NCBI RefSeq assembly: GCF_000348985.1
Contig: NC_035925.1
Coordinates: forward strand, 806,001 to 870,000
Reading direction: 5' to 3'
Length of the DNA: 64,000 nucleotides
Source: Huiozyma naganishii CBS 8797
Lineage: Eukaryota; Ascomycota; Saccharomycetes; Saccharomycetales; Saccharomycetaceae
The position numbers and the translations under genes were made by a program. Position 1 is the first letter of the stretch. Every line of letters begins with the position of its first letter. Shown one piece after another: positions 39,995 through 49,192 of the stretch. The notes beneath the pieces are model-generated. The model did not search any database. It was not told the origin of the DNA and saw nothing but the letters and a program-made list of their open reading frames with translations.

Positions 39995-40172
39995 GCATGC
40001 GGCAAAGTCATTGAACCAATTGGTGCCGGTAAACCACACGTTGGAGTCACTCCAGTACATAGCTACATACGAAAGAACGAGTAAACTTGACGCCACGTTT
40101 AGAGCGTGAGCTGCAGGGTCAGAGCCAATCGTTGCCAGCGCCGTTGGCTCTGGCACCAGCCCTCTCCCTGGC

Positions 40173-40754
40173 TCAATTCGAGTTCCAGTACGTCAGTACC
40201 AGCGTCCCCAAGAACGAGGCCCTGAACACGTTCACGCTCTCGATGCGGGCGTACTGCGAAAGCCACTGGCCCTGTGCTTTGCCGAACTTGATGAGTTGCT
40301 CGCCACGGACGTCGACGAGCCCCCTCGCACGGAGCCACTCGAAGAGCAACAACCCGAACACGGTCGTGTACACGAGCAGCCCGGACACTTTCACCATCAC
40401 GACGCCGCAGACGACACCGAGGATGGACCCAAGACACAGCTGCTTGTACACTGCCTTGCGTTGCGCGTGCGAGGGCACAGCCACTGTCCCTTGCTCAGTG
40501 ACAAGCAAAGGGCGTGCCGCGGCGACCTCGTTCATCACCTTACTCCGCGGGGCAAGTAACCCAGCACCAGAAAGCAACCCAGCACCGGCCATCAGCACTT
40601 TGGCACTGCTCTTGCTCTTGCTCGGACCCCAGGACACACCGCGAGTCACACGGGCGACCGTGCTGTCCAGACGAACCTCACGCTTCAGACCAAGACCAAG
40701 ACCAAATCCAACTTTACCGCAACCAACAACGGACCGAAGCATCACGCCAGACAT
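40173..40754 (-). CDS. FUN14: Fun14, FUNDC-like mitochondrial outer membrane protein
   Basis: Fun14 belongs to the FUN14/FUNDC family of mitochondrial integral membrane proteins. The product is 193 residues (S. cerevisiae 198), starting MSGVMLRSVVGC. The N-terminal ~60 residues are basic and Gly/Ser-rich. The family core starts around KAVYKQLCLGSILGVVCGVVMVK (a membrane segment with GxxxG-like spacing), continues through a second hydrophobic stretch (LLVYTTVFGLLLFEWL) and ends with FLGTLVLTYWNSN. Order ERP2-FUN14-SPO7 matches S. cerevisiae chromosome I. The LC3-interacting motif of mammalian FUNDC1 is not evident. Confidence 0.92.
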   Translation of the reverse strand: MSGVMLRSVVGCGKVGFGLGLGLKREVRLDSTVARVTRGVSWGPSKSKSSAKVLMAGAGLLSGAGLLAPRSKVMNEVAAARPLLVTEQGTVAVPSHAQRKAVYKQLCLGSILGVVCGVVMVKVSGLLVYTTVFGLLLFEWLRARGLVDVRGEQLIKFGKAQGQWLSQYARIESVNVFRASFLGTLVLTYWNSN

Positions 40755-40983
40755 CGACGACGGAGGGGGAATTGTTGCAGTTGTAAGCAGGTCCTGGACG
40801 GCTAAAGGTCCCTGTCGCTGTTGTCGTTGATGCCGTCGCCGTTTAAATACTGTCTCTGTTGCTCATGAGGGGGAGGGAAGCATAGGGATGGTTACAACGA
40901 GGGTGGGCAGTGTAGTCTCGTTAGTGACCCAATGACGGGTCTGGGACTTGTCATTGGGTTGTCAGTGGGTTGTCAGTGTTTTG

Positions 40984-41793
40984 TCAGTGTTTTGTCCGTT
41001 CGCTACTGCCGTCTGCGCTGGCAGTAGCTCCGGCAGTAGTTCCCGCACCATCCCGACCACGCCTCCGCCTGGCACCCTCTCGTGCCCAGAACTCATCTCT
41101 GTAGATCTCCCATCCCTCGCGGACCTCTGCACTGAACGCTCGCGGGCTCAACACAAGCTTAACGTCCGTGGCGCCGACTCGAGGCTGCGCGTGCGCCCAG
41201 AAGAACCGCACCCAGCGGCACCGTCCACGCAGAACCCACAGAAGCAACCCAGCAGAGTAACTCCCGAGGAGTCGCACCGCGTCGCTGACCAAGTCGTCCC
41301 ACCGCCGCGGGACCCGCACGAGCCTCAAGTGCAGGGGCTTCAATGCCTTGTTCGTGCTCGCGAAGAACCGCCGCGGCGACACGATAGTCCGCCGGTACTG
41401 ACCACTGATGTTGAACAGGAACACGGCAACGACGATGATCGTCAGCATGAACTGCAACGCTAGCGAGTACAACCTGGGGAGTGATCCACCAGGTTGCAAG
41501 TACAACTCGTACGCGCTGAAACCAGCCGCACCGGCGAGACACGAAAGGAACACAGTGTACTGCCACCGAAGAGCACGCTGCCGGCGTGCTTGACCACGCA
41601 GAGAGTCTTCCAGGATCAGCAAGTTGCGGAAGATCCGCGACGCTGGCGAGATGTTCGACGACCGCCGGCCACCGCTCCGATTCGACGACGTCCTGCTCCC
41701 AGACCGCTGCCGCGCAACCCCCAGGCACTCACTTTGCAACGCCCGCGACAGCTCGCCGTCCAATTCATCGCCCTCAGCTGCCATACCGCCCAT
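40984..41793 (-). CDS. SPO7: Spo7, regulatory subunit of the Nem1-Spo7 phosphatase
   Basis: Spo7 activates Nem1 at the nuclear/ER membrane; the complex dephosphorylates the lipin Pah1 and controls phospholipid versus triacylglycerol synthesis. The product is 269 residues (S. cerevisiae 259). After a Ser/Arg-rich N-terminus comes the family core FRNLLILEDSLRGQ. Two membrane segments follow (about residues 78-98 and 110-132), then a cytoplasmic domain with RRFFASTNKALKPLHLRLV and a C-terminal basic tail of Arg, Gly and Ala. Codon use is strongly GC-rich here. The start is ATG 41793, with a second ATG three codons later. Its start codon abuts an in-frame upstream ATG of MDM10 on the other strand (CATATG at 41791-41796). 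Confidence 0.93.
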   Translation of the reverse strand: MGGMAAEGDELDGELSRALQSECLGVARQRSGSRTSSNRSGGRRSSNISPASRIFRNLLILEDSLRGQARRQRALRWQYTVFLSCLAGAAGFSAYELYLQPGGSLPRLYSLALQFMLTIIVVAVFLFNISGQYRRTIVSPRRFFASTNKALKPLHLRLVRVPRRWDDLVSDAVRLLGSYSAGLLLWVLRGRCRWVRFFWAHAQPRVGATDVKLVLSPRAFSAEVREGWEIYRDEFWAREGARRRRGRDGAGTTAGATASADGSSERTKH

Positions 41794-41880
41794 ATGGGAC
41801 TCTTTACACTGTTACTAATTGTTGATGTTATTCTCTTCAACTGGCTCTCCTCTCACCAGACAAGGACGCCACCCACAGTA

Positions 41881-43326
41881 ATGCTCGACTACATGGACTA
41901 TGTGCAGCGCACGTTCGAGACGGCCACCGGGTGGCACAGGGACCGCGGGTACGCGAATGTCGGCAGCGGGGGCGCGCTAGCTTGCTCCAGTTCCCGGTGC
42001 CCCTCGGGTTCAAGTTGCAGACTGCACACACGGGCCACGCGGCACTCCTTCAACACTTTGGACTTGGCCTCTTGGGGGAACGTCTCAGGTGCGCTCACGT
42101 ACTTGTATACTGACTGTGCAGCCGTCGAGGAACTAGTCGGGGGTAGCGAGGCGGTTAGGTTGCAACACGCTACAGAGACGTTCAGGGACGTCGCGGGGAA
42201 GCACCCTACTACGTACCATGATGCTGCGAAGCAGCAGAATGATGCGCAAGAAACTCAATTGGAACCCGAAGATGCGAACTATGGCTCTGACCCAGTTGCC
42301 TTGCACGCTTCCCCCGCTGCATCGCATCCTGCTGCGCAGGATGCTCGGCAGTGTGCGTGGCCGCACTCGCTCTACTACGGCAGGATCTACTACCCCAGCT
42401 CGACACTCGAGGCGATGATCGTACGTCGTTGCACTCCGTTCTCGCAACTCGTCGTCAAATGCATTAGCTCGGCGACTCCAGCGCCCACACCGCAATTCAA
42501 CATCGCCACACTCTACTGGCAACGCGACAAGGACCACAGTTTCCAGGAGTGGATTCTTTCCTCCAACGATGCATTGCTCGGGTATCGCGTGCTCCACAAC
42601 TACGTCGGAGGTGGGTCTAAGTTCAACAACTCACTGTACAACAACTCCGTACTTTCGTTCGGCTTCGAGGCTTGGCTGGGACTCGTATCCCTGAACCCGG
42701 CATGTTCCGTCAGTGCCCGATACGCAACACACGCGGCAAATACGGGTAGACCACTCACACTAACCGTCTCATGGAACCCGCTCTTCGGTCACGTCTCGTC
42801 CACGTACGCGGCAAGAACGACGACAAACACCGCATTCACAGCCAAGTACGATTTCAACATCTACTCCATCGACTCAAACCTCTCCTTCGGATGCGAAATA
42901 TGGAGACGGGGACGGCAAACAGGACTACCGGGCGCGAGCGTTCCAGAGAAGAGACCTGCGCGCGGCGTACCGATCGAATGGCCGCTTGACTTGGTACACC
43001 CAAGCGTCCAGACACAAAAACTGCTAGACGATCTAACGCACACTTTCTCGGCGTCTTTGCAAAAACTGGACGAGGAGAGGTCCATCATCGAACAGTTCGA
43101 GAACAACTTCAACGCGGCAAACTTCACAAACGTCTGGAAGATGTCCACGTCGCTGATGGACAGGAACCTCAGGGTCCTGTGGGAATGCAAATTCAAGGGC
43201 TTTCTTTTGTCAATGGGCACAGAACTACTAGCATCGCCTTCATCGGATCAAGTGGCAAATACGAGAAAACCGTTTCCCATTGAAATACCGAAACAGTTCG
43301 GTATCATGGTTCAATACTCTTGCTGA
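41881..43326 (+). CDS. MDM10: Mdm10, mitochondrial outer-membrane beta-barrel (ERMES and SAM)
   Basis: Mdm10 is a 19-strand beta-barrel that joins the ERMES ER-mitochondria tether with Mmm1, Mdm12 and Mdm34, and binds the SAM complex during Tom assembly. I start at ATG 41881 because MLDYMDYVQRTF matches the family's N-terminus; an in-frame ATG at 41794 would add 29 hydrophobic residues. The product is 481 residues (S. cerevisiae 493). Conserved blocks include SLYYGRIYYPSSTLEAMI, FNNSLYNNSVLSFG, GRPLTLTVSWNPLFGH and a C-terminal FGIMVQYSC ending in the aromatic pattern of barrel strands. The region at residues ~90-155 is variable, Ala/Gln-rich and probably a loop. The promoter shared with SPO7 is at most 87 bp. 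Confidence 0.94.
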   Translation: MLDYMDYVQRTFETATGWHRDRGYANVGSGGALACSSSRCPSGSSCRLHTRATRHSFNTLDLASWGNVSGALTYLYTDCAAVEELVGGSEAVRLQHATETFRDVAGKHPTTYHDAAKQQNDAQETQLEPEDANYGSDPVALHASPAASHPAAQDARQCAWPHSLYYGRIYYPSSTLEAMIVRRCTPFSQLVVKCISSATPAPTPQFNIATLYWQRDKDHSFQEWILSSNDALLGYRVLHNYVGGGSKFNNSLYNNSVLSFGFEAWLGLVSLNPACSVSARYATHAANTGRPLTLTVSWNPLFGHVSSTYAARTTTNTAFTAKYDFNIYSIDSNLSFGCEIWRRGRQTGLPGASVPEKRPARGVPIEWPLDLVHPSVQTQKLLDDLTHTFSASLQKLDEERSIIEQFENNFNAANFTNVWKMSTSLMDRNLRVLWECKFKGFLLSMGTELLASPSSDQVANTRKPFPIEIPKQFGIMVQYSC

Positions 43327-43433
43327 ATATAATAATAGTAATAATAATAATGATAATAATGAGATCTCATGCTGTATATACTGCGGACCACTGCCCCCGC
43401 GCGTGGCCATATGTAGGGAAACCATCAGAGCAG

Positions 43434-45137
43434 CTAAGTGCGCTTGAACCTCTTCGTTCTCAGTTGGCTTTCAAAATCGTTCAGCTCTACCCGGTAATGC
43501 TCAGCGAGCTTGGCGTCGTCGTATCCGTCCAACTGGTACCATACGTTGTAACCGGACAATCGCGTGCCAATCTCCAAAATCCTCGCCATCACCCGTCGGA
43601 CGTCCTCGACTTTGTTCACACTATGTAGCAGAATCGGTTGGAACCGTTTTGGAACCTGACTCAACGTCACGGTCATGCTCGAGAATAAAACGGGCGGGCA
43701 GTCCTGCAAGAAGTACATATCGTTGCTGTCCACATCCACCTTCTTCCTCCGCGCAAACCTCTTCAGCTCTCTTTTGTTGTGCACTGCTATCCAGGACAGA
43801 AGGTACTTGTCCGTCTCAGGAACGTACTCTATAATACTGTCCTTCGGCAGATAGTACCGTGCATGCTTGGACTCGGCAAACTCTATCACCAGCGTTGACG
43901 TCTCCATGTATTTCAACTGGAACGCGGTCAACTTGTCCTCCTCAATGTCCTCCTCGGTCTTCACCTTTGGTTTCCGACCGGGCCTCTTCTTCACCACGAC
44001 ACCGGGGGTCTCCACCTTAGGTTTCCGACCCCTCTTGCGAGGCCCGCCAGTACTATTGGGGGATTCCCCAGTTTGACCCTCTACTTTAACCGATTTCGTG
44101 GCAGTCCCCTTCACAGCGACCACATCTTTATCAGCGGGTTTCGTATCCGTTCCGGAGGGAGCCACCCCAGAGGGGGACGATGTAACGGGTTTCTTCGCGT
44201 TCCAACGGGGGGGTGCAACCATACTTCTTGCGATCTCTATCACTTTCTTGAACTGTTCCACTTCTGCTTTATCCGCAGTACCTCCTGCCACTTTGCCCAT
44301 AAGAGCGTTCAATTTGGCGTCCTTTTGTGCCATAAGGTTCAAATTGGCGATCATCTGGCTGTCGTTCGCGGGCGACGGGTCCGGCGCGGTCTGTTTCAAT
44401 TTCCTTTCCTTACGTTTCGTCTCCCGCTTGAGCTTCATCTCCTGCTTCGCTTGCTCCTGTTGTAGTTTGTTTCTCTGTCGCTGCTCCTTCGCCAGCTGTT
44501 GCTTACGCAGCTTTTCCTCCTTCTTCTGCAACTTCGCCCTCTGCTTGGCCTCCCTCTTCAACTGCTTCTCCTCTTGCAAAGTCAACTTCTTCAATTGCTT
44601 CTCCCTCTTCCGCTCCTCGACGGTCGTCGCCCACCTTTCCTCAACCTTCTCGTCCTTTAGAATGAACAACCTTAGGACAAAGCTATGCGGGCCGCCAGCC
44701 ATGTTGCACTCGCACATCTTCTGCATCTTGTCCTTAATGGAAAACCCGCTGCCCGTACCGTCGATACCAACGGCCTTCTTCCAGTACAACGGGAACACGG
44801 TCCCGTAGTTTCTGATCCAGGACCTCCTAGAGCTGATCAGTGAACTGTACAGAACCGCGGAGTCCCGCACGGAGAGCGGGTGCGTCAGGATCGAGTTGTA
44901 GTGCGGCTCTTCCACGGAGGCTGGTATATCAGCAATCAACTCAAAGGGTCTGCCCTCCGCCCGCGGCGCACCCGTCGCCGGTTCCTCTATCAGTCCATCG
45001 TCCGAGCCCGCAGTGTCGTTTTCCGAATCACCACCGACTCTCCTGCGCCGCTTGCTGGGACCGCGCGCCGCCGCCGTTGCAGTCACGTCCCGCTCAGCAT
45101 CGGAAGTTCCACTCCTAGACCTCAGCACTCGCTGCAT
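43434..45137 (-). CDS. SWC3: Swc3, SWR1 chromatin-remodelling complex subunit
   Basis: Swc3 belongs to the SWR1 complex that swaps H2A for H2A.Z in nucleosomes; within it Swc3 associates with Swc2. The product is 567 residues (S. cerevisiae 625). After a basic acidic-mixed N-terminus comes the conserved SWR1-subunit region with WIRNYGTVFPLYWKK and the Cys pair around MCECNMAG. A long Lys/Glu/Gln coiled coil follows (about residues 170-255). Two AT-hook-like motifs are present, RKRGRKPK and KRPGRKPK. The C-terminal domain has YYLPKDSIIEYVPETDKYLLSWIAV. Order MDM10-SWC3-CYS3 is as on S. cerevisiae chromosome I. Confidence 0.92.
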   Translation of the reverse strand: MQRVLRSRSGTSDAERDVTATAAARGPSKRRRRVGGDSENDTAGSDDGLIEEPATGAPRAEGRPFELIADIPASVEEPHYNSILTHPLSVRDSAVLYSSLISSRRSWIRNYGTVFPLYWKKAVGIDGTGSGFSIKDKMQKMCECNMAGGPHSFVLRLFILKDEKVEERWATTVEERKREKQLKKLTLQEEKQLKREAKQRAKLQKKEEKLRKQQLAKEQRQRNKLQQEQAKQEMKLKRETKRKERKLKQTAPDPSPANDSQMIANLNLMAQKDAKLNALMGKVAGGTADKAEVEQFKKVIEIARSMVAPPRWNAKKPVTSSPSGVAPSGTDTKPADKDVVAVKGTATKSVKVEGQTGESPNSTGGPRKRGRKPKVETPGVVVKKRPGRKPKVKTEEDIEEDKLTAFQLKYMETSTLVIEFAESKHARYYLPKDSIIEYVPETDKYLLSWIAVHNKRELKRFARRKKVDVDSNDMYFLQDCPPVLFSSMTVTLSQVPKRFQPILLHSVNKVEDVRRVMARILEIGTRLSGYNVWYQLDGYDDAKLAEHYRVELNDFESQLRTKRFKRT

Positions 45138-45404
45138 GGCTGTCTTGACCGGCCCCCTTCACGTTCCATCTCTTATGGCAGTACCATCAAGATCTTAGAA
45201 CAGTGAAATATCTTTAAAATTTAGTAAGTTAGAGAGTACGTAAAGAGGGAACAGGCAAAAGTGACGAATAATAATAGAGGTCCGGAGAGCGTGAGAACTG
45301 TTTGGTGGGCCAATTGCGGGAAGGCGCTGGATTAATATGAACAGAGAATGGCATTAGCGAAGTGTATATACATCTTATACAGTATATCTTTAGACGACGG
45401 GACC

Positions 45405-46577
45405 TTAGTTCTCCGCGGCCGCCTCCAGCGCCTGCTTGATGTCCTCCAGTAGATCCTCCGTGTCCTCGATACCAACGGACAGTCTGATGAGGTTGTCATA
45501 GACGCCGGAGGCCTCTCTGGACTCCTTTGGAATACCTCCGTGGGTCATGACAGCTGGGACCTCCAGTAGGGACTCGATCCCACCGAGGGACTCTGCGAGA
45601 GTGAACAGTCTCGTCGTGGAAGAGAACTTGGCAGCGGCGGCGGCACCGCCCTTAACTCTGAAGGAGATCATACCACCACCGAGGGCATCTCTGTGCTGTC
45701 TTTGAACAACGGCGTGGTTTGGATGGGTCTTCAAACCAGGGTAGTTGACCGCCTCGACGTGCTTGCTCGCGGAGAGGAACTCGGCGATCTTCTGCGCTGT
45801 GACGGACGCCTGCTTGACTCTCAAGTGCAGCGTCTTCAACCCCCTGTGGGTCAACCACGCATCGAATGGCGATGGGATCGCACCGATGGCATTCTGTAGG
45901 AATTGCAATCTTTCGTAGATGTCCTTGCTGTTGGTGGCCAGGACCCCCAAAACGACGTCAGAGTGACCGTTGATGTACTTTGTCGCAGAGTGCACGACGA
46001 TGTCCGCACCAAAGGTCAGTGGGTTGGACAGGTAGGGGGACAAGAAAGTGTTGTCGACGACAAGCAAAATGTCCTTGTTGATCTTCTTGATGGCGTTTGA
46101 GACAGCCTGGATGTCAGTTACTTTCAACGTTGGGTTAGTTGGAGACTCGATCCAGACGAGACGGGTGTTGTCCTTGACTAGGTTTGGCAACTCCTCCAGC
46201 AGGTTGTTTGTGAAAGTCGTTTCCACACCGTGCGTGTTGGCGACCTTTGTAAAGTACCTATGGGTACCCCCGTAGACATCGCCGATAGACACGGCGTGAG
46301 AACCTTGTGGAAGGGACTGCATTATCACAGATGTCGCTGCGGACCCAGAGGAGAACGCAAGCCCGTACTGGGCCTTTTCCAAGGCGGCAATGGCGTTCTC
46401 CAGGTTGTCCCTGTTAGGGTTCTGCGAACGAGAGTACTCGTAGACACCAATTGGGTTCGCAGGGGAGGACTGCTTGAAAGTTGTCGACAAAGAGATCGGC
46501 TCAATGACAGAACCGTGGACATCGGTGTGTTCACCGGCGTGAACAGCCAAAGTAGCGAATTTGTCACTTGGAGACAT
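45405..46577 (-). CDS. CYS3: Cystathionine gamma-lyase Cys3
   Basis: Cys3 splits cystathionine into cysteine, 2-oxobutyrate and ammonia in the transsulfuration pathway, in the cytosol. The product is 390 residues (S. cerevisiae 394). It shows the Cys/Met-metabolism PLP fold: N-terminal YSRSQNPNRDNLENAIAALE, the cofactor-contacting SSGSAATS loop, and the Schiff-base lysine in VVHSATKYINGH near residue 200. The end, LIRLSVGIEDTEDLLEDI, is intact. Its promoter contains a Met31/32 site, a Cbf1 site and a TATA tract, indicating sulfur-limitation control through Met4. Codon use is strongly biased, as expected for a highly expressed enzyme. Confidence 0.98.
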   Translation of the reverse strand: MSPSDKFATLAVHAGEHTDVHGSVIEPISLSTTFKQSSPANPIGVYEYSRSQNPNRDNLENAIAALEKAQYGLAFSSGSAATSVIMQSLPQGSHAVSIGDVYGGTHRYFTKVANTHGVETTFTNNLLEELPNLVKDNTRLVWIESPTNPTLKVTDIQAVSNAIKKINKDILLVVDNTFLSPYLSNPLTFGADIVVHSATKYINGHSDVVLGVLATNSKDIYERLQFLQNAIGAIPSPFDAWLTHRGLKTLHLRVKQASVTAQKIAEFLSASKHVEAVNYPGLKTHPNHAVVQRQHRDALGGGMISFRVKGGAAAAAKFSSTTRLFTLAESLGGIESLLEVPAVMTHGGIPKESREASGVYDNLIRLSVGIEDTEDLLEDIKQALEAAAEN

Positions 46578-46688
46578 ATTAATTTGTGAAATGTAGTGTG
46601 GTGTGCTGTGCGACTAGCAAACCCCCAAACAAACCCAGCAATTGACACTGATCCCTTGAACACACAGGCCCATCACCGACTGGGGCCT

Positions 46689-46804
46689 TATATATATACC
46701 GCACTATCACACAATGTGTCACAGCATCGCAAAAACTGAAAAAATTTTCCAGCGAAATTTCCACAACGCGCCGTCCGCAGCTCAAACTGTGGGAGGCGCA
46801 CGTG
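46689..46804 (-). promoter_or_regulatory. CYS3 promoter: TATA, Met31/32 and Cbf1 sites
   Basis: A TATATATATA tract is at 46689-46698, about 110 bp from the CYS3 start. AAACTGTGG, the exact Met31/Met32 core, is at 46784-46792. CACGTG, the Cbf1 core, is at 46799-46804, only 6 bp away. Close pairing of the two is the established Met4-recruiting arrangement in sulfur genes. Confidence 0.8.
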
Positions 46805-46959
46805 ACGCGGTCCGGTCGGACCCTGTCAAACCCCAGTTGGACCACTGCTGGCGGTAGTGGCGCCCGTGTCGAGAGGTCGGGTTCTTCTCCATCGGTTCAA
46901 CACTCTCAGACAAAATCCCACAGCTGTGGCACACTTCTTTAGAAAGTTACACGCCATTA

Positions 46960-48459
46960 TCATCGTCTCTCCAGGATAGCCTTCATGTCGTCTTGGATCT
47001 CGGAGTCCCGCAGCGCAGAGAGGCTGGGGGCGCCCGGGAAGGAGTCGTAGAACTTGCGCAACCCTTCGAGGTCGCTCAGTTCGTTGTTGAGCCGCATGCG
47101 GTCCACGATGACCTCGAGCTTGTCGACCGGGTTGTTCCGGTACCTGAACTGGACGTTCTCCGCTGCAATGTCCTCGCGCAGCGGTTCACCGGGCAGTCTG
47201 CGCTGTGCTGGGGCAGCGTATCCGGTGATGCAACCGAGTGTTGCGCCGCTTATCTTCACGGGCACGTGGTACGACACGTCCGGCACCACGGTGTCCATGT
47301 CTCTGCGCTCCTTGTTGATGTCGTACCATTGGCGTGTTGTTTCAGAGAGCAGTTCCTGCTTCAAGTCGCCGCACTTCTTGTAAAAGTCCTGGTGTATCAT
47401 GGTCCGGGACGCACGCGTCTCCGCATCGATACACTTCAGCTCGTACCTTTGCCGCTGGTACGCCCTGCGCAACTTGTAGTCTCGTATGGAGGCGATTTTC
47501 TCGTAAAAGCCGTGCAACTCGGGATGCGACCCCTCCATACACATCTGCAACTCCAGTTCAAGCCTGAAGAGCTTATTCTCGTACAGTTTCTGGCGCAATT
47601 GGGCAAACTGGTGCTCAATGGCAGTTATATCAGTGAGCGCCTCAAGTCGTTGGTCCTCGACATCGGGCTTCTCCTCGTCCATCGAGTTCGAACCGCTGTT
47701 TATATCCTCGTTCGACAAATCCTGCCCTTCACCCTCCTCGGCTCGTTCCCTCTCTGCAACATCAACAGAGCCTGCCCTCCCCAAACACTCCTCGGCGGCC
47801 GATTCAACAGTAATATCGGTAAGTATCGGTCTGGGGATAGTAGGAGGTTCCGGTGTCTGCACAACAGGCGGGCTGCGCTCCCCTGAGCCCTCCTCTATGG
47901 TTGCCTCGACTTCACCCGTGACATCTTCAACAGTGGGCTCGGGCAACTCTACAGGTTCCACCGTGGACTCGGGGACCTCTACACTGATTTCTTCCTCCTT
48001 GACTACCTCTGACCGCAACTTCTTGACTTCGGACCCGCGCTCTTCGAGCTCGTCAAGTTCCCTCTTGTTGTCCCTGGTTTCAATTCGCCCAGTCTCCTCG
48101 TCCTGAGATATCAGGCCTTCTGCCCCATCATTGCCGCTTGGGACTTGTTCCTGAACCGCCGTTTTCCCTTCAGCGTCAGCGTCAGCGTCGCTCTCAATAT
48201 TCTTCAGCAACTGCGCCAGTTGTGGATGGCCCTTCTCTTCGCCGGGCAACACCATCGCGTCAGACCCCAGCTTCTCAGTGTCCGCATCGCTGGAGATGTA
48301 GTACTCCGACAGATCCAGTTGCTGGCCACCCTCCTGAATGGAGAGCACGTCCACCTGCTCCAGATTTGTCAATGCGCTCTCTTCGTCATCATCCCGCACC
48401 CGGGGGGTCCCGTTGCTCTGCGACGTCGATGCACTGTTCAACTCACCTTCCGTGCTCAT
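46960..48459 (-). CDS. DEP1: Dep1, Rpd3L histone deacetylase complex subunit
   Basis: Dep1 is a structural subunit of the large Rpd3 deacetylase complex and affects phospholipid-gene regulation. The ATG at 48459 gives 499 residues, longer than S. cerevisiae Dep1 (405), mainly through an expanded acidic, low-complexity N-terminal half. The Sds3/Dep1/BRMS1-like core begins near residue 275: ITAIEHQFAQLRQKLYENKL, then LELQMCMEGSHPEL, then DYKLRRAYQRQRYELKCI, a helical hairpin that binds Sin3. The C-terminal end has VDRMRLNNELSDLEGLRKFY. A TTG 13 codons upstream was not used. With RXT3 this window encodes two Rpd3L subunits. Confidence 0.92.
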   Translation of the reverse strand: MSTEGELNSASTSQSNGTPRVRDDDEESALTNLEQVDVLSIQEGGQQLDLSEYYISSDADTEKLGSDAMVLPGEEKGHPQLAQLLKNIESDADADAEGKTAVQEQVPSGNDGAEGLISQDEETGRIETRDNKRELDELEERGSEVKKLRSEVVKEEEISVEVPESTVEPVELPEPTVEDVTGEVEATIEEGSGERSPPVVQTPEPPTIPRPILTDITVESAAEECLGRAGSVDVAERERAEEGEGQDLSNEDINSGSNSMDEEKPDVEDQRLEALTDITAIEHQFAQLRQKLYENKLFRLELELQMCMEGSHPELHGFYEKIASIRDYKLRRAYQRQRYELKCIDAETRASRTMIHQDFYKKCGDLKQELLSETTRQWYDINKERRDMDTVVPDVSYHVPVKISGATLGCITGYAAPAQRRLPGEPLREDIAAENVQFRYRNNPVDKLEVIVDRMRLNNELSDLEGLRKFYDSFPGAPSLSALRDSEIQDDMKAILERR

Positions 48460-49119
48460 TTCTGTATCCCCAATGTTCCCTTCTACTGCACAGTTCAATC
48501 AACAAGAACCAACACCGAGAGGTTCAACGAACACATTCTCCGTACCTGATCGGTGTTTCTGTTGTCGCACAACTTTTATCTTGTTTTAATTCAATTTTAT
48601 TTTGACAATAAATTGCGTCTTAATGGTGCACTAATATGTAGTGGAAGTGAAGTTGGTGCCGCCCCAGGGAATGTGAGGTGTTGTTCGGGGATTAGGTTGA
48701 GTTGTGTGATTAATACCCGCAAGAGGAAAGCCTTTTTTACCGGGGTTCCATCACCGATTTTAGCTGTGGTTCATTTCGAAGCCAGGTGGCCGGTTCGCGC
48801 TGTGGGTGAGGGGTCCCATTTTAATTGCCTATCCAGACCCTGTACCGCAGGCTTGATTGGTGAAGAGAACTCCACCTAAAATAAATGATGAATGTAGAGA
48901 GAGGTTCTGCACTGCGGGTATGTGTCAGTGAATGTACCTTTCTCTTGGAACCAGTTTATGACATCTGATGATGATGGGAGGTTTTTAAGGAGCCAGTTAT
49001 TGTACTTATTCTTCTCTCAGACACGGAGTCTCAACAGTTAGAGCAGATTTTACACATCTGCACCTGAATAAAATAAATCTTTAAAGATAATCCCTTTTTC
49101 TAAAAAAACAACAAGTTAA
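48460..49119. other. DEP1 upstream region, GC-rich non-coding
   Basis: A 660-bp stretch between DEP1 and the tRNA gene. 48650-48860 is relatively GC-rich with no credible ORF; small hairpins such as CAGAT/ATCTG near 49043 occur. C-box-like ATGATGA sequences are present, but no complete snoRNA could be assembled. Confidence 0.4.
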
Positions 49120-49192
49120 GCCTTGTTGGCGCAATCGGTAGCGCGTGTGACTCTTAATCACAAGGTTAGGGGTTCGAGCCCCCTACAGGGCT
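49120..49192 (+). tRNA. tRNA-Lys (anticodon CTT), no intron
   Basis: A 73-nt cloverleaf: acceptor GCCTTGT pairs with ACAGGGC, plus discriminator T. The D arm contains GGCGCAATCGGTAGCGC (A box). The anticodon loop is ACTCTTAA with CTT at positions 34-36. The T arm AGGGGTTCGAGCCCCCT holds the B box GGTTCGAGCC. It is followed by a T-rich Pol III terminator starting at about 49195. It differs by only about two bases from S. cerevisiae tRNA-Lys(CUU). Confidence 0.98.

Noticed and set aside
48553..48879. 108-codon ORF in the DEP1-tRNA gap
   Set aside because: No similarity or domain; overlaps the DEP1 upstream region and looks random.
48884..48972. C/D snoRNA from ATGATGA and CTGA boxes upstream of tRNA-Lys
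   Set aside because: Box spacing is possible, but there is no terminal stem and no D'/C' pair.
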